A stretch of DNA of 64,000 nt, taken from positions 12,575,219-12,639,218 of the forward strand of contig NC_066323.1 of assembly GCF_022539315.1 (NCBI RefSeq), in the 5' to 3' direction. The DNA comes from Serinus canaria. Lineage: Eukaryota > Chordata > Aves > Passeriformes > Fringillidae. The notes under the pieces were generated by a model. It worked only from the letters and a program-made list of their open reading frames with translations, searched no databases and was not told the origin of the DNA. Positions 24,392-36,799 of the stretch are shown piece by piece. Within the stretch, counting starts at the first letter, position 1. Every line of letters begins with the position of its first letter. The translations under genes and the position numbers were made by a program.

Positions 24392-27300
24392 GCTTTGAGA
24401 AAGTAAAAGGGAAAAACCCAGTTCATCCTGTTATAATCCTTTTAGAAATTTTAACAAATCCAATGGCTTTCAAGTAGTGGAAATATTTCAGAAAGTGTTA
24501 CCACCACTACTGCTGTTGCTCCAGGCTATGTTATCATATACCATAGCGTGCATGGAAGCAAAGCTTAACTAAGGTCATTCTAATGAATTTTGAACAGTTA
24601 CATGGACCTAATTTGGCTTTCTGTCCTGTATGAAAGGCAACCTCTTCATGCTGCAGCACCCAGCAGAAACCCCTGAGTTGTCTTATCAGCCTCATCTGCA
24701 TTTTTCATCATCTGAAAGAGCTGCAAGTAACGCTCAGCCTATGAACTTAGCTCACGTGTGTGCTTTTTCCATCTTCAGCATAGAGGGCACACAATAGTTT
24801 TTTTCCCAATCCCTAAAGAACTGAAAATGTATTTTATTCTGCTATCTCCACTTCTGGTTCCAGTTTTATTCTTTTATTTTTGTTACCAGATTTGAGTCCT
24901 TGGGTACTAAAGGGCAGTGTTTGGCCAAATTCCTTTGGTGTCAGCTGTCTCCTCCATGCCCAGGAGAGTTGCAAGACTCCAGCATCATTCCAGGGCATTG
25001 TTTCCCTGCTGTTGATGAAAAGAAAGGTTGCATTCCTGAATTCATGGATTCCCATCAGCACTGCATGTCTGGGGAGCTGGTCTAACTGGGCCATGAGTCC
25101 ATTACACTCAATGCTTCTTCCAGCCCTACATCCTTCCTCCTACAGGTGCTACAGAGGAAACAGTTTTAGTGGCAAACACAGTAAACCAGCCCAGGAACCA
25201 AATCACAGTGCCTGAAAGTAGGGGAAGTCTCAGAGATTATTTCCCATTCTCTCCAGTCACTGTGGATATTCTTTCCTTTTTTCACGTTCAGCTGTGGTAA
25301 ATTCTTGCTCTCAAAGAAATCTAGTGTTGGTGAGTGACAAAGTAGTTGGAATTGAGAATTTCCATTTTGCAAAATATAAAAAAAATTGAAAGAAAAAATT
25401 CTCAAGAATTCTCGTTCCCATTATTGCTGCAAAATATTAATTGTTGATCACTGGGATGATTTGCTTCAATAGCATTTTATTGTTTCTTTTTACCATTTAT
25501 CTCATATAGGATACAATGAAAGACACTGAATCAACACATTCAAGTTTAATGTAATATATTGCTTTCTTTGGAAAGTGCTTGTTATATTTTTATATATATA
25601 ATGTTTATATGAAATTTGTAAATATTGTTATTGATACTTTATTTTAAATGCTCCTATTTTTAAAACAGTGCACCATACAACATATAACTGAAAAATATTT
25701 TACTCAGCTCTCTACAATAGTTCAATTGGGGAATGAAGATAATAAGTTTCTTTTTATCATTATTGCATTTGCCATCTTTTCATTTCAGTGAATCCCTTGT
25801 TCTAAGGTGAACTTTCTAACCTTTTCCAGCTATTCCATTTTCATACTTGGATCATGTCCTTCTCATGTGTCTCTTTTCTAATGTAAATAACCCTGTGCTT
25901 TTAACTTTTCTTCAGGTAAGGATTGGTTTGAGTTTTTGGTAAATTCTTGACTATTCGTAATCATCAATTTTTTTTTATCAGGTCCCATTTTACCTCTGCA
26001 TCACACCCTTTGCTCAAAAGTAATTAGAAATAATGGTGTATTTCTGAAGGAGCTTTATTATTAATAAGGTAATTTAGTGATATTTTAATTTTTTCAAATA
26101 TACTTGCTGTTTTTTTCACTGCAACTCAATACTGTCACTGATAATGCATTTGTCTTTCTGAATGGAAAATGAAAAAATTTTGAGAATCACTAGAAGAAAA
26201 AAAAAGCCTGAAAAAACCCCAAATATTTGCACATTAAAATATATTTATTATCATGGTAGCTCTTCAACCATCTGACTTCCATCTCTCCAGGGGTGAATGG
26301 TGATCATTGGCTGCTCATGGTTTGTCTAATGAAACCAGGTGTGCTCTGCATTGCTTTTGATTCTGCAGCAAGAGAAGCGCATCGCTGTAATTTTGCTCAA
26401 TTTCCCAGCACCAATATGCTTAAACTGCTCAGCATTTGTGTACTGGCTTTCTACATTTCACCTACCTGCATGTTCTTCAAAGTGTACTGAGCAGTGCCAA
26501 GCTGCTATGATGCTTAATGGAGTCTTACCTAAGTGCCTCTGTCTCCTCCACAGTCTCATAGGAAGTTGAAGGACTGAAGGCAGCGTGTTTGAAGGCATCT
26601 GAATGGTTCTGCTGAGCTTTAGACACCCAGCACTATCAGGAGGCTGATCTCTCTGGGTTTCCCCTCCTCCATGAGGAATGCTCAAGTGCTGCCAGTTTGC
26701 AGAGAGACAATATTGCAAGTTCCTGTGAGTAAATCTCAGTGCTATGGGTAAGGGCAATTCTCAATCTTGGTTTGTTTCACAGAGTAATAATTTCAGCGGA
26801 CTTTATCACATATGTACCACAAATACTGCATGATGTTTTGGCTCCCTTGTCTGTATTGACATAAAATTGAGAGTTGCAAGATCAAGGCATGTATTCACCT
26901 CAAGGCAGAGCTGTTGTTTCCAAGTACCAAGCATGAGTGGATACTTGATTATGTTGGTTCTTACAGCCCTTGCTTACTGTATATTTTTCATCCAAATTAC
27001 TCAACATGGCAGTTTTTAAATTTTCATCTTCCAACAGCTACCTAAGTTTGCCTAAACATTCCATGGCTTTTTCTGTGTGATCCCTTTTCTCTATATAATG
27101 AACCTAGACTTCCCCTCTCCAGTGGCAGCTCAGGAACTTGCTTGAGATTAAATACAATGTCAGTCCAGTGTCTTAAAAGCTCACTGTTTATTACTAAGTC
27201 CTCAGATCTGTCCAAAGAATTACATGGCAGCACATACCCTCAACTTCTAAATGGCAACAAATGTTGAGCAAGAAAGATTTCAGAGAGCTGAATTATCTCG

Positions 27301-27784
27301 TTAAATTAACTGGAACATTTTAATTTTTACTAGAGTTGAGTGAGCTTGAGTAAATATGACGAATTGGACCCTCACTTCATTTAGCAGACATCAAACACAC
27401 ACAGAACGTTGCCCAATTTAATTTAGCCCTGCCAAGCTGGGAAAATGCTTGTAAAACATCAGTGAAGAAGAAAAGGGCTAAAATTTACTCTTGGCTGAGA
27501 TTGCATGCATAAATTCCCTTGACATAAACTGGTGTTGTATATGTATGTATGTATATATACCATAAACCTTCCCTCAGGGAAAATCCTCCAAACACCTGCA
27601 ACCAGAATTTGTGCTACCATGAGTTATTCCCAGTAAAGTCAATAACAGCCTTCCCTTTTGCTCTAAATGGAATATGTAACTCCTGCCTTGCACCCCAAGG
27701 TTTATCTCCTTTTCCTCTGCTGTCTCTTATCAAACACATACCAGTACAGTTGTTTGTTCAGTCATGCTCAGTAGAGTGGTTGGC

Positions 27785-27806
27785 TTTTTTTTTTTTTTTT
27801 TTTTTT
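27785..27806. repeat. Poly-T run of 22
   Basis: This is the longest homopolymer in the window. A poly-T run can mark the 3' end of a retroposed copy on the minus strand, but no transcript-like sequence or flanking duplication is recognisable to its right. Confidence 0.9.
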
Positions 27807-28059
27807 GCTTTATCCCCTGAGCTTAATGGGCGCATTTTGTGAAGAGTGAGCCAACCAGGTAAATAGCTGCTACTATGGAGCTTAAGAGCTACAGCTCTCA
27901 AATTAGGAGGTGCTTTTTGTCAAATAGGCCGCTGTAGCTCTAATATTAGCAACAAAACAAGGGCTTTTCAGACAAGAAAAAAGTCTTTTGTCTGACTCTG
28001 TATCACACTTAACTCTGTTGCCTTGTCAAATATGTCAATGTTCATATTATACAGCAGCA

Positions 28060-28110
28060 TTCATCTGTGGATGCAAAAGTGCTTTGCAAATATTACCTCT
28101 CAAATACTTT
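28060..28110 (+). repeat. Possible MIR/L2-type relic
   Basis: AAAAGTGCTTTGCAAATATT followed by ACCTCTCAA resembles the common amniote repeat word order 'GTGCTTTACAAATATTA...CCTCACAA'. Short and diverged; the match is by eye. Confidence 0.3.
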
Positions 28111-29035
28111 TAATTTATATTTAACAATCAGGTTTGTGAGATGGTACTCAAAAAGAATCAGAGTGAGCTATTTTAAAAGTTAGTATAAATAAATTATAGT
28201 GATTTATTTGCTTTCCTGTTGCTCTATAGAAAGTTGTTGGCTTGAGCTCCAGGGCAATGCTACCTAAGCCTGCTTCAAACAGCTTTTTTTCTCCTTTTGT
28301 TTTAACACCACGTCCACACATCTCTACACGCTTCTTGAATTCTAGTTTCAGCTTCTCTGTTGCTGTAATTGGCAAGCATCTTCTGGTAGAGCACCAGGAA
28401 TGAGGTACACAGGAGGCAGAATGCAGCCCTGAGAAGATGTGTTACTGTCTCCAGTGCATCCAACACATAAAAATAGTAATCTTTTTTTTCCAGCTTTTAA
28501 ACAAAATTGTACTACTTTTTTGCATGCTTCAGAAGCATTCTCTAGAAACGTTACTGAAGGAGTTCCTTGCCTTCAGGCTATGCAACTTGTCCCAGTGTTT
28601 TAAGGCATTTTTACTGATTTTTTTAGCAAATTTGATTTGAGCACAGTCTTTCATCCTGTGTTTTCTGACAACAAGGCTGCAAGGCTGTTTGCAGAAGGCA
28701 AATGTCACAGACACATGTTATAACTGTTTTAACTGGTCTGTGAAACACTGCAATAGGATGACTTTTACTATTACATGTCTGAAACCACAACAATAGTGAG
28801 TCCTTACCTGCTCACTGAAAACAACCTGGATATTAGGCATTCCTTATCTCAATTTGTCAGCTAGTTTATTAGTTTAAAATTACTAGGATTTGTGAGTAGT
28901 CCATTTGCTCGTTATGTCTGTAAGAAATGTTAGTTTTATGTTAAAAGAATGCATTGAGGCAAAGTGAAATAAGGGAGAGTTGCAGACAGGCTGGTTTTGG
29001 TGCTCTGCTCCTTGGGTTCCCTACTGGTCTATTCT

Positions 29036-29069
29036 AGAGCTGGTACATGCTCAGAGCTGGTACATGCTC
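29036..29069. repeat. Perfect 17-bp tandem duplication
   Basis: AGAGCTGGTACATGCTC occurs twice in direct succession (29036-29052 and 29053-29069) without a mismatch. The identity suggests a recent slippage or replication duplication. Confidence 0.95.
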
Positions 29070-32000
29070 ACAACACTGCTTTGAGTTTTCTGACAATTGC
29101 AGGTAATTTTTCCCTTTGAAAATCAGGATTTTGGTACCCAGAGTTGGATTCCCAGACTGAAAAATTTCAAGTCTCAGGTCTTTTTTTTCATCAGAGATGT
29201 GCACAGACAGTGAGTGAGTGAAATGACATCTGGACTGTGTATCAAGGAATGGCTGAGCAGTGTGAGGCTGTTGCTGTGGAGCACATTTATTCTTGATGCC
29301 AGTTTGGTGAGGATGCTTTCTGCCTGCTGAGAAACACAAAAGTGCTGCTCGTCCTTGGAGCACAAGGCTGCTTTGGGCTGGTTTGTTTGCAGGGTCTGTT
29401 TTAGGATAATAATTCTGCAGACAGCTGTGTTGCATAAGAAAGCTCCCATTCAGGTACACAGGGCCAAAATAATTAGATGTGTTCCTAGGGCAGAGATAAA
29501 CATTTCCCTTCTCTTATCTGAAAGCAGATGAACTTGCTAGACCCACCCTAATGCTCTGGGGTTGTCTCCTGCCTGATGGGCTGCCACCAAAGCTCTAAAG
29601 CCCTCTCACACAAAGGCACCACGGGACTCCCACCCTCGACATGAGCGCTCTGTCTGCCTCTGGCACTGCCTGTCAGACCCGCTTCAGCTGGAATCAAGGT
29701 GAAGAATCAGCAGCATTAAATACTGCAGGACAAAGGCATAAACCAGCTTTGTAACCCTGGGCAACCTGGGTGTTTGCTGACTGACAGTGTGAATGACAGC
29801 CCAGTTGTCACTCTGAAATACCGTCTTCTAATCATTCCAGATGTCACCTGACAAGATGATGGCTACTAAAAAGGGAATAATTTGGGAAAAGTCATAAAGC
29901 CTATTATCTCCTGATGAAACAATTTCTCTTTGCCTTTTCTGAAGTCTCTGCAAAATAGATCCAGAATATCCCGTATGTAACATGCCACTGGTTTATTAAG
30001 AGAGGGTGTCCAGTTAGAACTGCACTGGGTACCCCATGACATTCCTGGAGAAAGCCACCCCTGAGCTATGCCACGTCTTCATGACTTGGCAGGTGGCTCC
30101 AGTCTGGCCGTACAGTGGAGCTGAAATATTTCACCTGTTCCGAAACACGACAGGCAGCAAAAGGCCATCATAGGAGCTGCTCACACACAGCCTGACAAAT
30201 CAGAGAGAGGATGGAGATGATCACAACAACAGCAGAGTGCAGTTTCTGTTCAGAATTCTTATCATTATCTTTTCTCCTTAACAAAGAAATAAACATCTGA
30301 AAACATTGTTAAGGCCTTTTCATTATACTTAATTTATTCAATTGCATTTTAATTTCAGTATGAAGACAGGACTTTATTCTGAACTTCAGGCTGAATGAAG
30401 GATTGCGCATGAAGGAAATGTAACAAATAAAAAAAACACCTCTTTTGAGAAGGACAACAAAACATAGCAGATGAAGTGGAGGAGTGAGGGAGGACAAAAA
30501 AGACAGAAATTGATGATATTGGAATCTTAAGCTTTAAATTTTGAAAGCATAGCTTGAACTGCTGAAGTTTGAATATATTTTGTCACCCAGATAAAACTGA
30601 AAATGAACCCCTAGATTGTTTCATTATAGCAGGGGGTTTTAAGGGCATAAACTGCAACTGGTAAACTTACATTGATTATTCTGTCAATTCCTTCCAAAAT
30701 CTAGTGGAGGAGATTGCAGACTGTGAGCCAGACAATTCCGTATATCATTTGTGTAAAATGTCTCAGTGAAATACACTGAAAGGGTACTGCCAAACTTTTG
30801 TAGAAAAGACAAAAGTATTTTTAGGGCAAGTATTAAAATCCTCTCTCCTGTCAGCTGCATTGGGCCTAATTCTGCCACTGTCAGTCACACTGGCTGATAA
30901 CTGACTCTAATCAATTGCAATGAAAGTAGTGGAATAATTTATGTAGTAAGGAGTTAAATTTGCATGAATTTAGGCAGAAGATTGTAGTAATTTGTCTTAA
31001 TGAATAATTTCATATTGCTTGGTATCTGCCTGAGAAATTCTGTAATGGTCAGGATGGTCACAGGGAAGCGTGGAAGAATCTCACCTAGAAAAAAACCAGC
31101 TTTTCTGACGGGTATTTCTATTGGTGTGTCATGCAAATACAGTTTCTTCTTAACTTATTAGCTCCCCTTGCAAAATGTTTAATTTTATCATATGGTAGTT
31201 GTGGAGTTTTATCTTGTCCAAAGAACAGCTTGAGTCTAGCACCAAAGGCTTGAACTTCCAAACAGTGACTTGAACAGTTTTTTGTAACAAGTTGTGGTAA
31301 AAGATAATTCTGAAGTGTGTCCCCCCTTCCCCCCCTTCCATACCACTTAGGTAACATTGTTTTCTGCTTTTAATAATATTTTGGCCATGAATTCTTTTTG
31401 TCGTGGAGCAACCCACAACAACGTCACAAAAAGTATTTATTTCAGATTTTGTAGAAAGTGATCTTGAATCTCTCTTGCAAGTTTATCAGATTAGGTATTT
31501 GTTGTCAGTATCTGTGAGTCTTAATTTTAGCATGGTTGTGTCTCACTATCTCAGTGTATTCATATGTGGGGGTTTTTTGTTTGCATGTTCTGGATTCCTT
31601 TTAAATCTATAGAGGAGATATATTTTTATACAAATCTATTATTTGTTGTTTATTATTAGGATCCCCCTTTCTAACTGAAATACATTTTTTAAAATATATT
31701 TTCTCCATGGCTTGCAAAGTTTAGCCAACTGACACAACAATGTTCTGGTAACCAGTAACTTTTTTCAAGCTAAAGTTGACGTGTGTGCTCAAACTAGGAA
31801 TTTAAAATCAAGGGGCTGCAAATGCTACCCTTGCTTGGTAATCAAGTCCTGTCTGATAGCAGAATTGTTGCAGTGATTCCACTGTAGCAGGCTAAAGTTA
31901 GGACCCAGAAGGAAATAGAAATGTTTGAGTGTCCATCCATCTGTGCATCTCTGTGCCCCTAAACACTTATTTTCTGCAGACAATTCAAGTGAATCTACCT

Positions 32001-35000
32001 AGCTGTGTTTATTGTAGAAAAGTACTTTAATTTTCTACAAAACTGTACATGAATTTTATGTTTGTAAACAGTTTTGTCATACAAAAAATAAAAATCCACT
32101 AAAAAGACTGAAAAACTGCTTCAAATTCATTATTTAAATATACCAGACATAACCTGTCATTTCACAATGTTGGAGGGCAGGATTTTTTGTTTCAGAAACT
32201 TCAATAATTTTATGTGTTCTGATGACGTTTTCTCTAGAATTTTGCTGTCATTTAAAAACCTGAAAGGCATTCAGAAACTTCAGTTTGTAAAATCCCTTAG
32301 GCTGGAATTTAGATCAGTGTTTGCATAGTCCCTCTGAACCAGTGGGTCTTATGGAGCTGTGATGTGGATGCAGAGTGTGAAAGGAAACACCAGGCCTGTA
32401 AGAAGTAAAAGGAACAGCAGATACTGAAAAAATGTCTGTGAGGAACCAAAGGCTGTCAGTTATTAAATTTATTACTGGATACTGCTAGCAGCAATTTTTT
32501 AAAAATCAACCAACTTCTCTTCCCTCTGATATTTCAGATATCCATTTCACATTGTTCCATTCTTAAAGTGGTATCACTAATACCCCAGCTCCAGGGAAGC
32601 TCAAAAAACTTGAAGGTTGAGTTGTATTTGTTACCAATTTTCTTTTATTAAATGATAAAAATATGCTGTGTGTTTTCTTATTTTCTAGCAATGTCATGCC
32701 CTTAAAACTGTTTAATTTCTCTTTACTATGCTTTAATGACTTGTTTTGAGCTACCCATTTTATATTTTACTCAGTTTTCTATGTAAATTGTATCTGCCTA
32801 TGTTTCATCAAGACTAATAACTCACTAGGCATTTGTCTTCAATGAAGTGATATTAACAAAAGAGTGATTAAAAAAAAAAAAAAAAACTTGCATTGCAGTG
32901 CTTTGGTAACTGGTGGTTAGAAAAGTAGAGCCAAGTGCAGGAATCTCAACATACAAGTCTGGTTCCTCACTTCTTCCTTGAGCCTTTGCCACTGCCTGCT
33001 GCAGGACACAGGACTCTGCCAGAGAGACCTTTGCTCCCATCCAGTTGTTCTTTGCTGGAATTTATGCTTTGATTTTTCTTCTCTAATATGCAGATACATC
33101 AATTACTGAAGGGTAAAAGGACCAGAAGAAAGTTCACTATTTTTTTTTTCACACTTGTCTGCTTCTCAGTTTACAGTCTCTTCACTGCCTAGAAGGAGGA
33201 AAGAAAATGAAGAGGAGAACAAATATTCCTTGCTTTCCTGAGGCTGGTAATCCAACCAATTGCAGTCTCAGCCTCTTATAGCACAGTTTTCCCTGTAGCT
33301 TTAGGAAGATTTTCTGCAGGCTTGGCTCTCCAATGTCAGAGCTGCCAGAGGACCATGGGAGATTAGTTGGTAACTAGCAACCTCTCATAATTTATTCCAG
33401 GATCTTTAAACTTCTGTGTGATTTTCCCACAAAAGATAGTTTCTCTAGAGCACATGAGATGGAAAATATTTTGCAAGTTCATTAGAAGAATTTCCATTAA
33501 AAATCTGTTTGAGGAAGCTCCTTCCAGACCCTGAAAATGAAGTTGTAATGAAGTTGAGCCCTCTTTTTTTAAAGTTGTATTTGTACTGGGAATTCTCAGA
33601 AATCCCAGCCAAGAATTATTGTAGCATTGTACAAGGCTCAAATTCCCTGTAGCTCTGTGTTTATCACTTGCTAAGATCCCATGGCAGCATATGCTTTTCT
33701 AGTCACATATTTACTCTCTGTGACTGAAATAAATGCAAAATTTGCTGTCTAGTTTAGTGAAATCAACTATATTTAGTCATCTTGGTCAAACTTGAAAAAC
33801 TGAATCATTTATTATCTCTCAAATACTTCTATTTCCCCTTGATTTTCTTAATTTTTGCTTGCTGGATTTCAGTACCTCCTGTGAAGCTTGGATAGGAATA
33901 TGCTTGAATGTTTTGCTAATGTTAATCCCAGGATTAGATCCATTGCTACAATTTTGGGCTCTTTTGAAAAATGTGAGATTTTAATTGGTCTTAATTTTTC
34001 AGCACAGAAGTCCAGCACTGTAATCCACACTTTAGGAATGACCAAGCTTAAACTGTGTGGTAGTTTCCCTTGGATGTGTATTGTATTTTAAAGGGTAAAG
34101 TAAGCCTTGATGAAAGTATTTGCCTTTAGCTGTTCATTGCTACTTTTTCTATTGCTTCAGCTGCGAAAAGCTTTTTTATTTGGTAGAGGCTTATTTGTTT
34201 CTCTCTGCTAAACTTTTCCAACATTTTAAAACTCTGCTCTACATACAGGTTTGAATTTTCACTTCTCTTTGGAGTATTTTACATGCTAAAATGCTTTCTG
34301 TAAAACACAGCTGTAAAATAAAAAAAAATTTAAAAAAAAAGTGAAGTAAATCTATACTTTATGTCTTCTTGAAACTTTATTCTCTTTAAAAAGGGTTTAT
34401 GTAATTTTACATAATTCTTTTGGCAGGAATGTTTATTGCCCAGCTGGTTGAAATTATTAATGTACCTCTCAAGCTGCATTTTCAAAGATCAGTAATATAT
34501 ATATAAACCTTTTTGAGGGTCCTTGATATGTAGGGTTTTTATTGGAAATCCTTGTTCCACTTCAGTAAAAGGATGACACAAGATGTTTACTTTAAAAAGT
34601 CTCTGACATCCTCCTGAGAATGTTTTGATAGAACAGCATACATTTGGTTACAATTAGTAAGGCAAACAATTTTCCATTGTTATCTCACTGTGTTTGTCTA
34701 GACCCTGTAAGGAGCTTTCAGAAAATATCCATCTCCATGTTTCAGTTAATTGATTGCATGTCCAGCAGGATTATTCTATTTTATAAAGCTCCTTGTCCTT
34801 TTAATATTATCACAGAGATTTTACACAAAGGCATGTGGTAGAAAGCAAAAGGGAAATACTGGCACAGTTAAGCATAAAGAGATATTGTACTTGTATCGGG
34901 GCTAATAGTCCTGTGTGGGAAAAATATCTATGTGTTCCTGCTACTTCTGTGTGCAAGATGTTATACCCGAGGGCTGAAAGTAATAGTAGCTGGTGTGAAA

Positions 35001-36463
35001 GTATTCACCAATATCAAGTGCAGATGAAAGCCTTTGGAGCCAGCTGAAAGCTGAGTTCATAATTCTTTGGCTTAATATTTGAACTTTCACTCTGTCTGGC
35101 ATAATAAATGATGGGTGACTTAATTTTATTTGAATTATATTAGCAGTGTGATTAAAAGACTCAAATCCTTATCTGAAATCTTCGCTGTCTTTTTTTGGTT
35201 ATTTGCCATATAATCTAGAGTCTCATCTTTCCTTTTGTATGATAGCTGAAATACATCTTTCTCTTGAATATCTCACTTTCTATTTAGAAACTGCTAAGTC
35301 TCAGCCAAAATCATTGTCTGTCTGTTTGGGCAGTAAACACACCTTGCTATGTACATCCCATATTGCTCGCAGTTGTTTGGAGGTTACATGATTAAGCTGG
35401 CTGTAATGTGAATTAGTGTCTATGTCGCAGAAATTCCCCATGCAATTATCACCCCTTGGAAATGCTGCAGAGCCAGGTTTAGGCCTGATAACAAGAACTG
35501 GTGCTTCTGTGCCTCCTTTAATCATCCTCTTTTGTTTACACTGTTTTTGGAGAAGCCACTGATCACAGCTCCTGTAACAGTAGGTACACGCTGGCAGCAG
35601 AGGAATGCAGAGCTCGTCGTGCTATTCTGCTTCATAAACCTGTGTCCTTGAAGTCTCCTGCATCCTGCCCCGTCAGACTGGTAAAGTTGTGCTGCTTTTA
35701 TGAATTCTTGGAGGGAGTGGTCAATACTGAATTGAATAATTTATTTTTGAATTGTGTCTTTAAAAAAACAATTCTTGAAAATATCTGCTGGGTTTCAGAT
35801 GGGTGCGCGGGAAGAAAAACATAAGAAAGAAATTTGTCCTCCAAGGAGGGGACTGCTCTTGAAGCACTTTCTGGAGTTGTCACATCTGCTCCTTTGGCAG
35901 GGTGGGAAGGGACAGACTTGCCCACAATTGTCCCCTGTCCTGTGCTGCCCTCCTAGCAGCACTGCAAGGGAAGGTCTCAGTCATGGGTCTGCACCACAGC
36001 ACACAGTTTATGCTTGGCATCTCTGTGCAACAAAATCACAGTGCCTGCTGTCTCCAAAGCTGGAACCAAAGGTTTGGGCCCCTCAGTGCATCTCAGCAGC
36101 AAAGTCAGCCCTTTTCATTTCCTTGTCATCAGAGCTGAGTTATGTCAGTTCATGTTCTCTAGAGCAGTTTGAATTCAATTTAGCTAGTGATTAAGTTACT
36201 TTGTGTGAATTGGATGCTGGTAGGAATGTTTGTTCAAAGGGTTAATTTAACCTTCCCCAAGGTTGTAACGGACACTGGAAGATCAAAAGCTCCTCCAGAC
36301 TCTCAAAGAGAGAAGAAAAAAGAATTGCTTGCTTTTACAGTTTTCAGTCAATGTCTTCCTTCTGGGAAGCAAGTCTGTGTTTAACATGCTTAAACTCATG
36401 GTACAAACAACTCATTTTGCCTCTAATCATAAACATAATTTGTCTGGTTTCTCTGTTCTTCAG

Positions 36464-36795
36464 ATTTATGCAGTAGCCATGTTTGTCAAAGTATTTGGCA
36501 CCAATGACATCATCTCTGTTGAAATGCTGGACAGCATGATGAGTCCCAGATGTTAATGCACACCAAAAGTTGAGAAAGAATGAAATATAAAGATCAACTG
36601 TAACAGCTATGGAGGTAATAAAAAGTGATTCTGTTTTCTTCTAGTATTTAAACATAGTTATTAATATATTTTTGAGGTTTTTGTTGCATACATGATCAAT
36701 TAGGGACTGTGCTCACTATTATGTGTGTATATAAGGACAGACTGAGATGTGAATTTGGATAAATGCTGAATAAAGCATGATGTAACTTCATAATT
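36464..36795 (+). other. Exon-like terminal segment with poly(A) signal, unconfirmed
   Basis: A splice-acceptor-like tract (TCTCTGTTCTTCAG, ending at 36463) leads into a 30-codon open frame that ends at a TAA at 36554-36556. The frame begins IYAVAMFVKVFG and ends LDSMMSPRC. The following untranslated-looking stretch holds AATAAA at 36769-36774 with a T/G-rich stretch (CTTTGTGG...) about 30 bases later, as a cleavage site would have. The other two frames contain early stops. The combination looks like the last exon of a plus-strand gene, but 30 open codons are weak evidence and I recognise no family. It may be chance. Confidence 0.2.
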
Positions 36796-36799
36796 GCAC

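Larger units (their letters stand above)
20661..36420. other. Non-coding DNA with ancient repeat relics
   Basis: No recognisable gene. Open frames of 127 codons (21206-21589, plus) and 141 codons (29034-29459, minus) are the longest here; neither shows a domain, and frames this long are expected by chance in 64 kb. Homopolymer runs: T14 at 21072-21085, T22 at 27785-27806, A17 at 32870-32886. Relics and duplications inside are listed separately. Confidence 0.65.

Noticed and set aside
26533..26562. Minus-strand short exon candidate before donor CTTAG|GTAAGAC
   Set aside because: Only about 26 nt with an ambiguous acceptor; no second line of evidence.
29034..29459. 141-codon minus-strand open frame
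   Set aside because: A frame of this length is expected about once by chance in 64 kb of this composition, no domain is visible, and the end of the frame runs through a recent tandem duplication.
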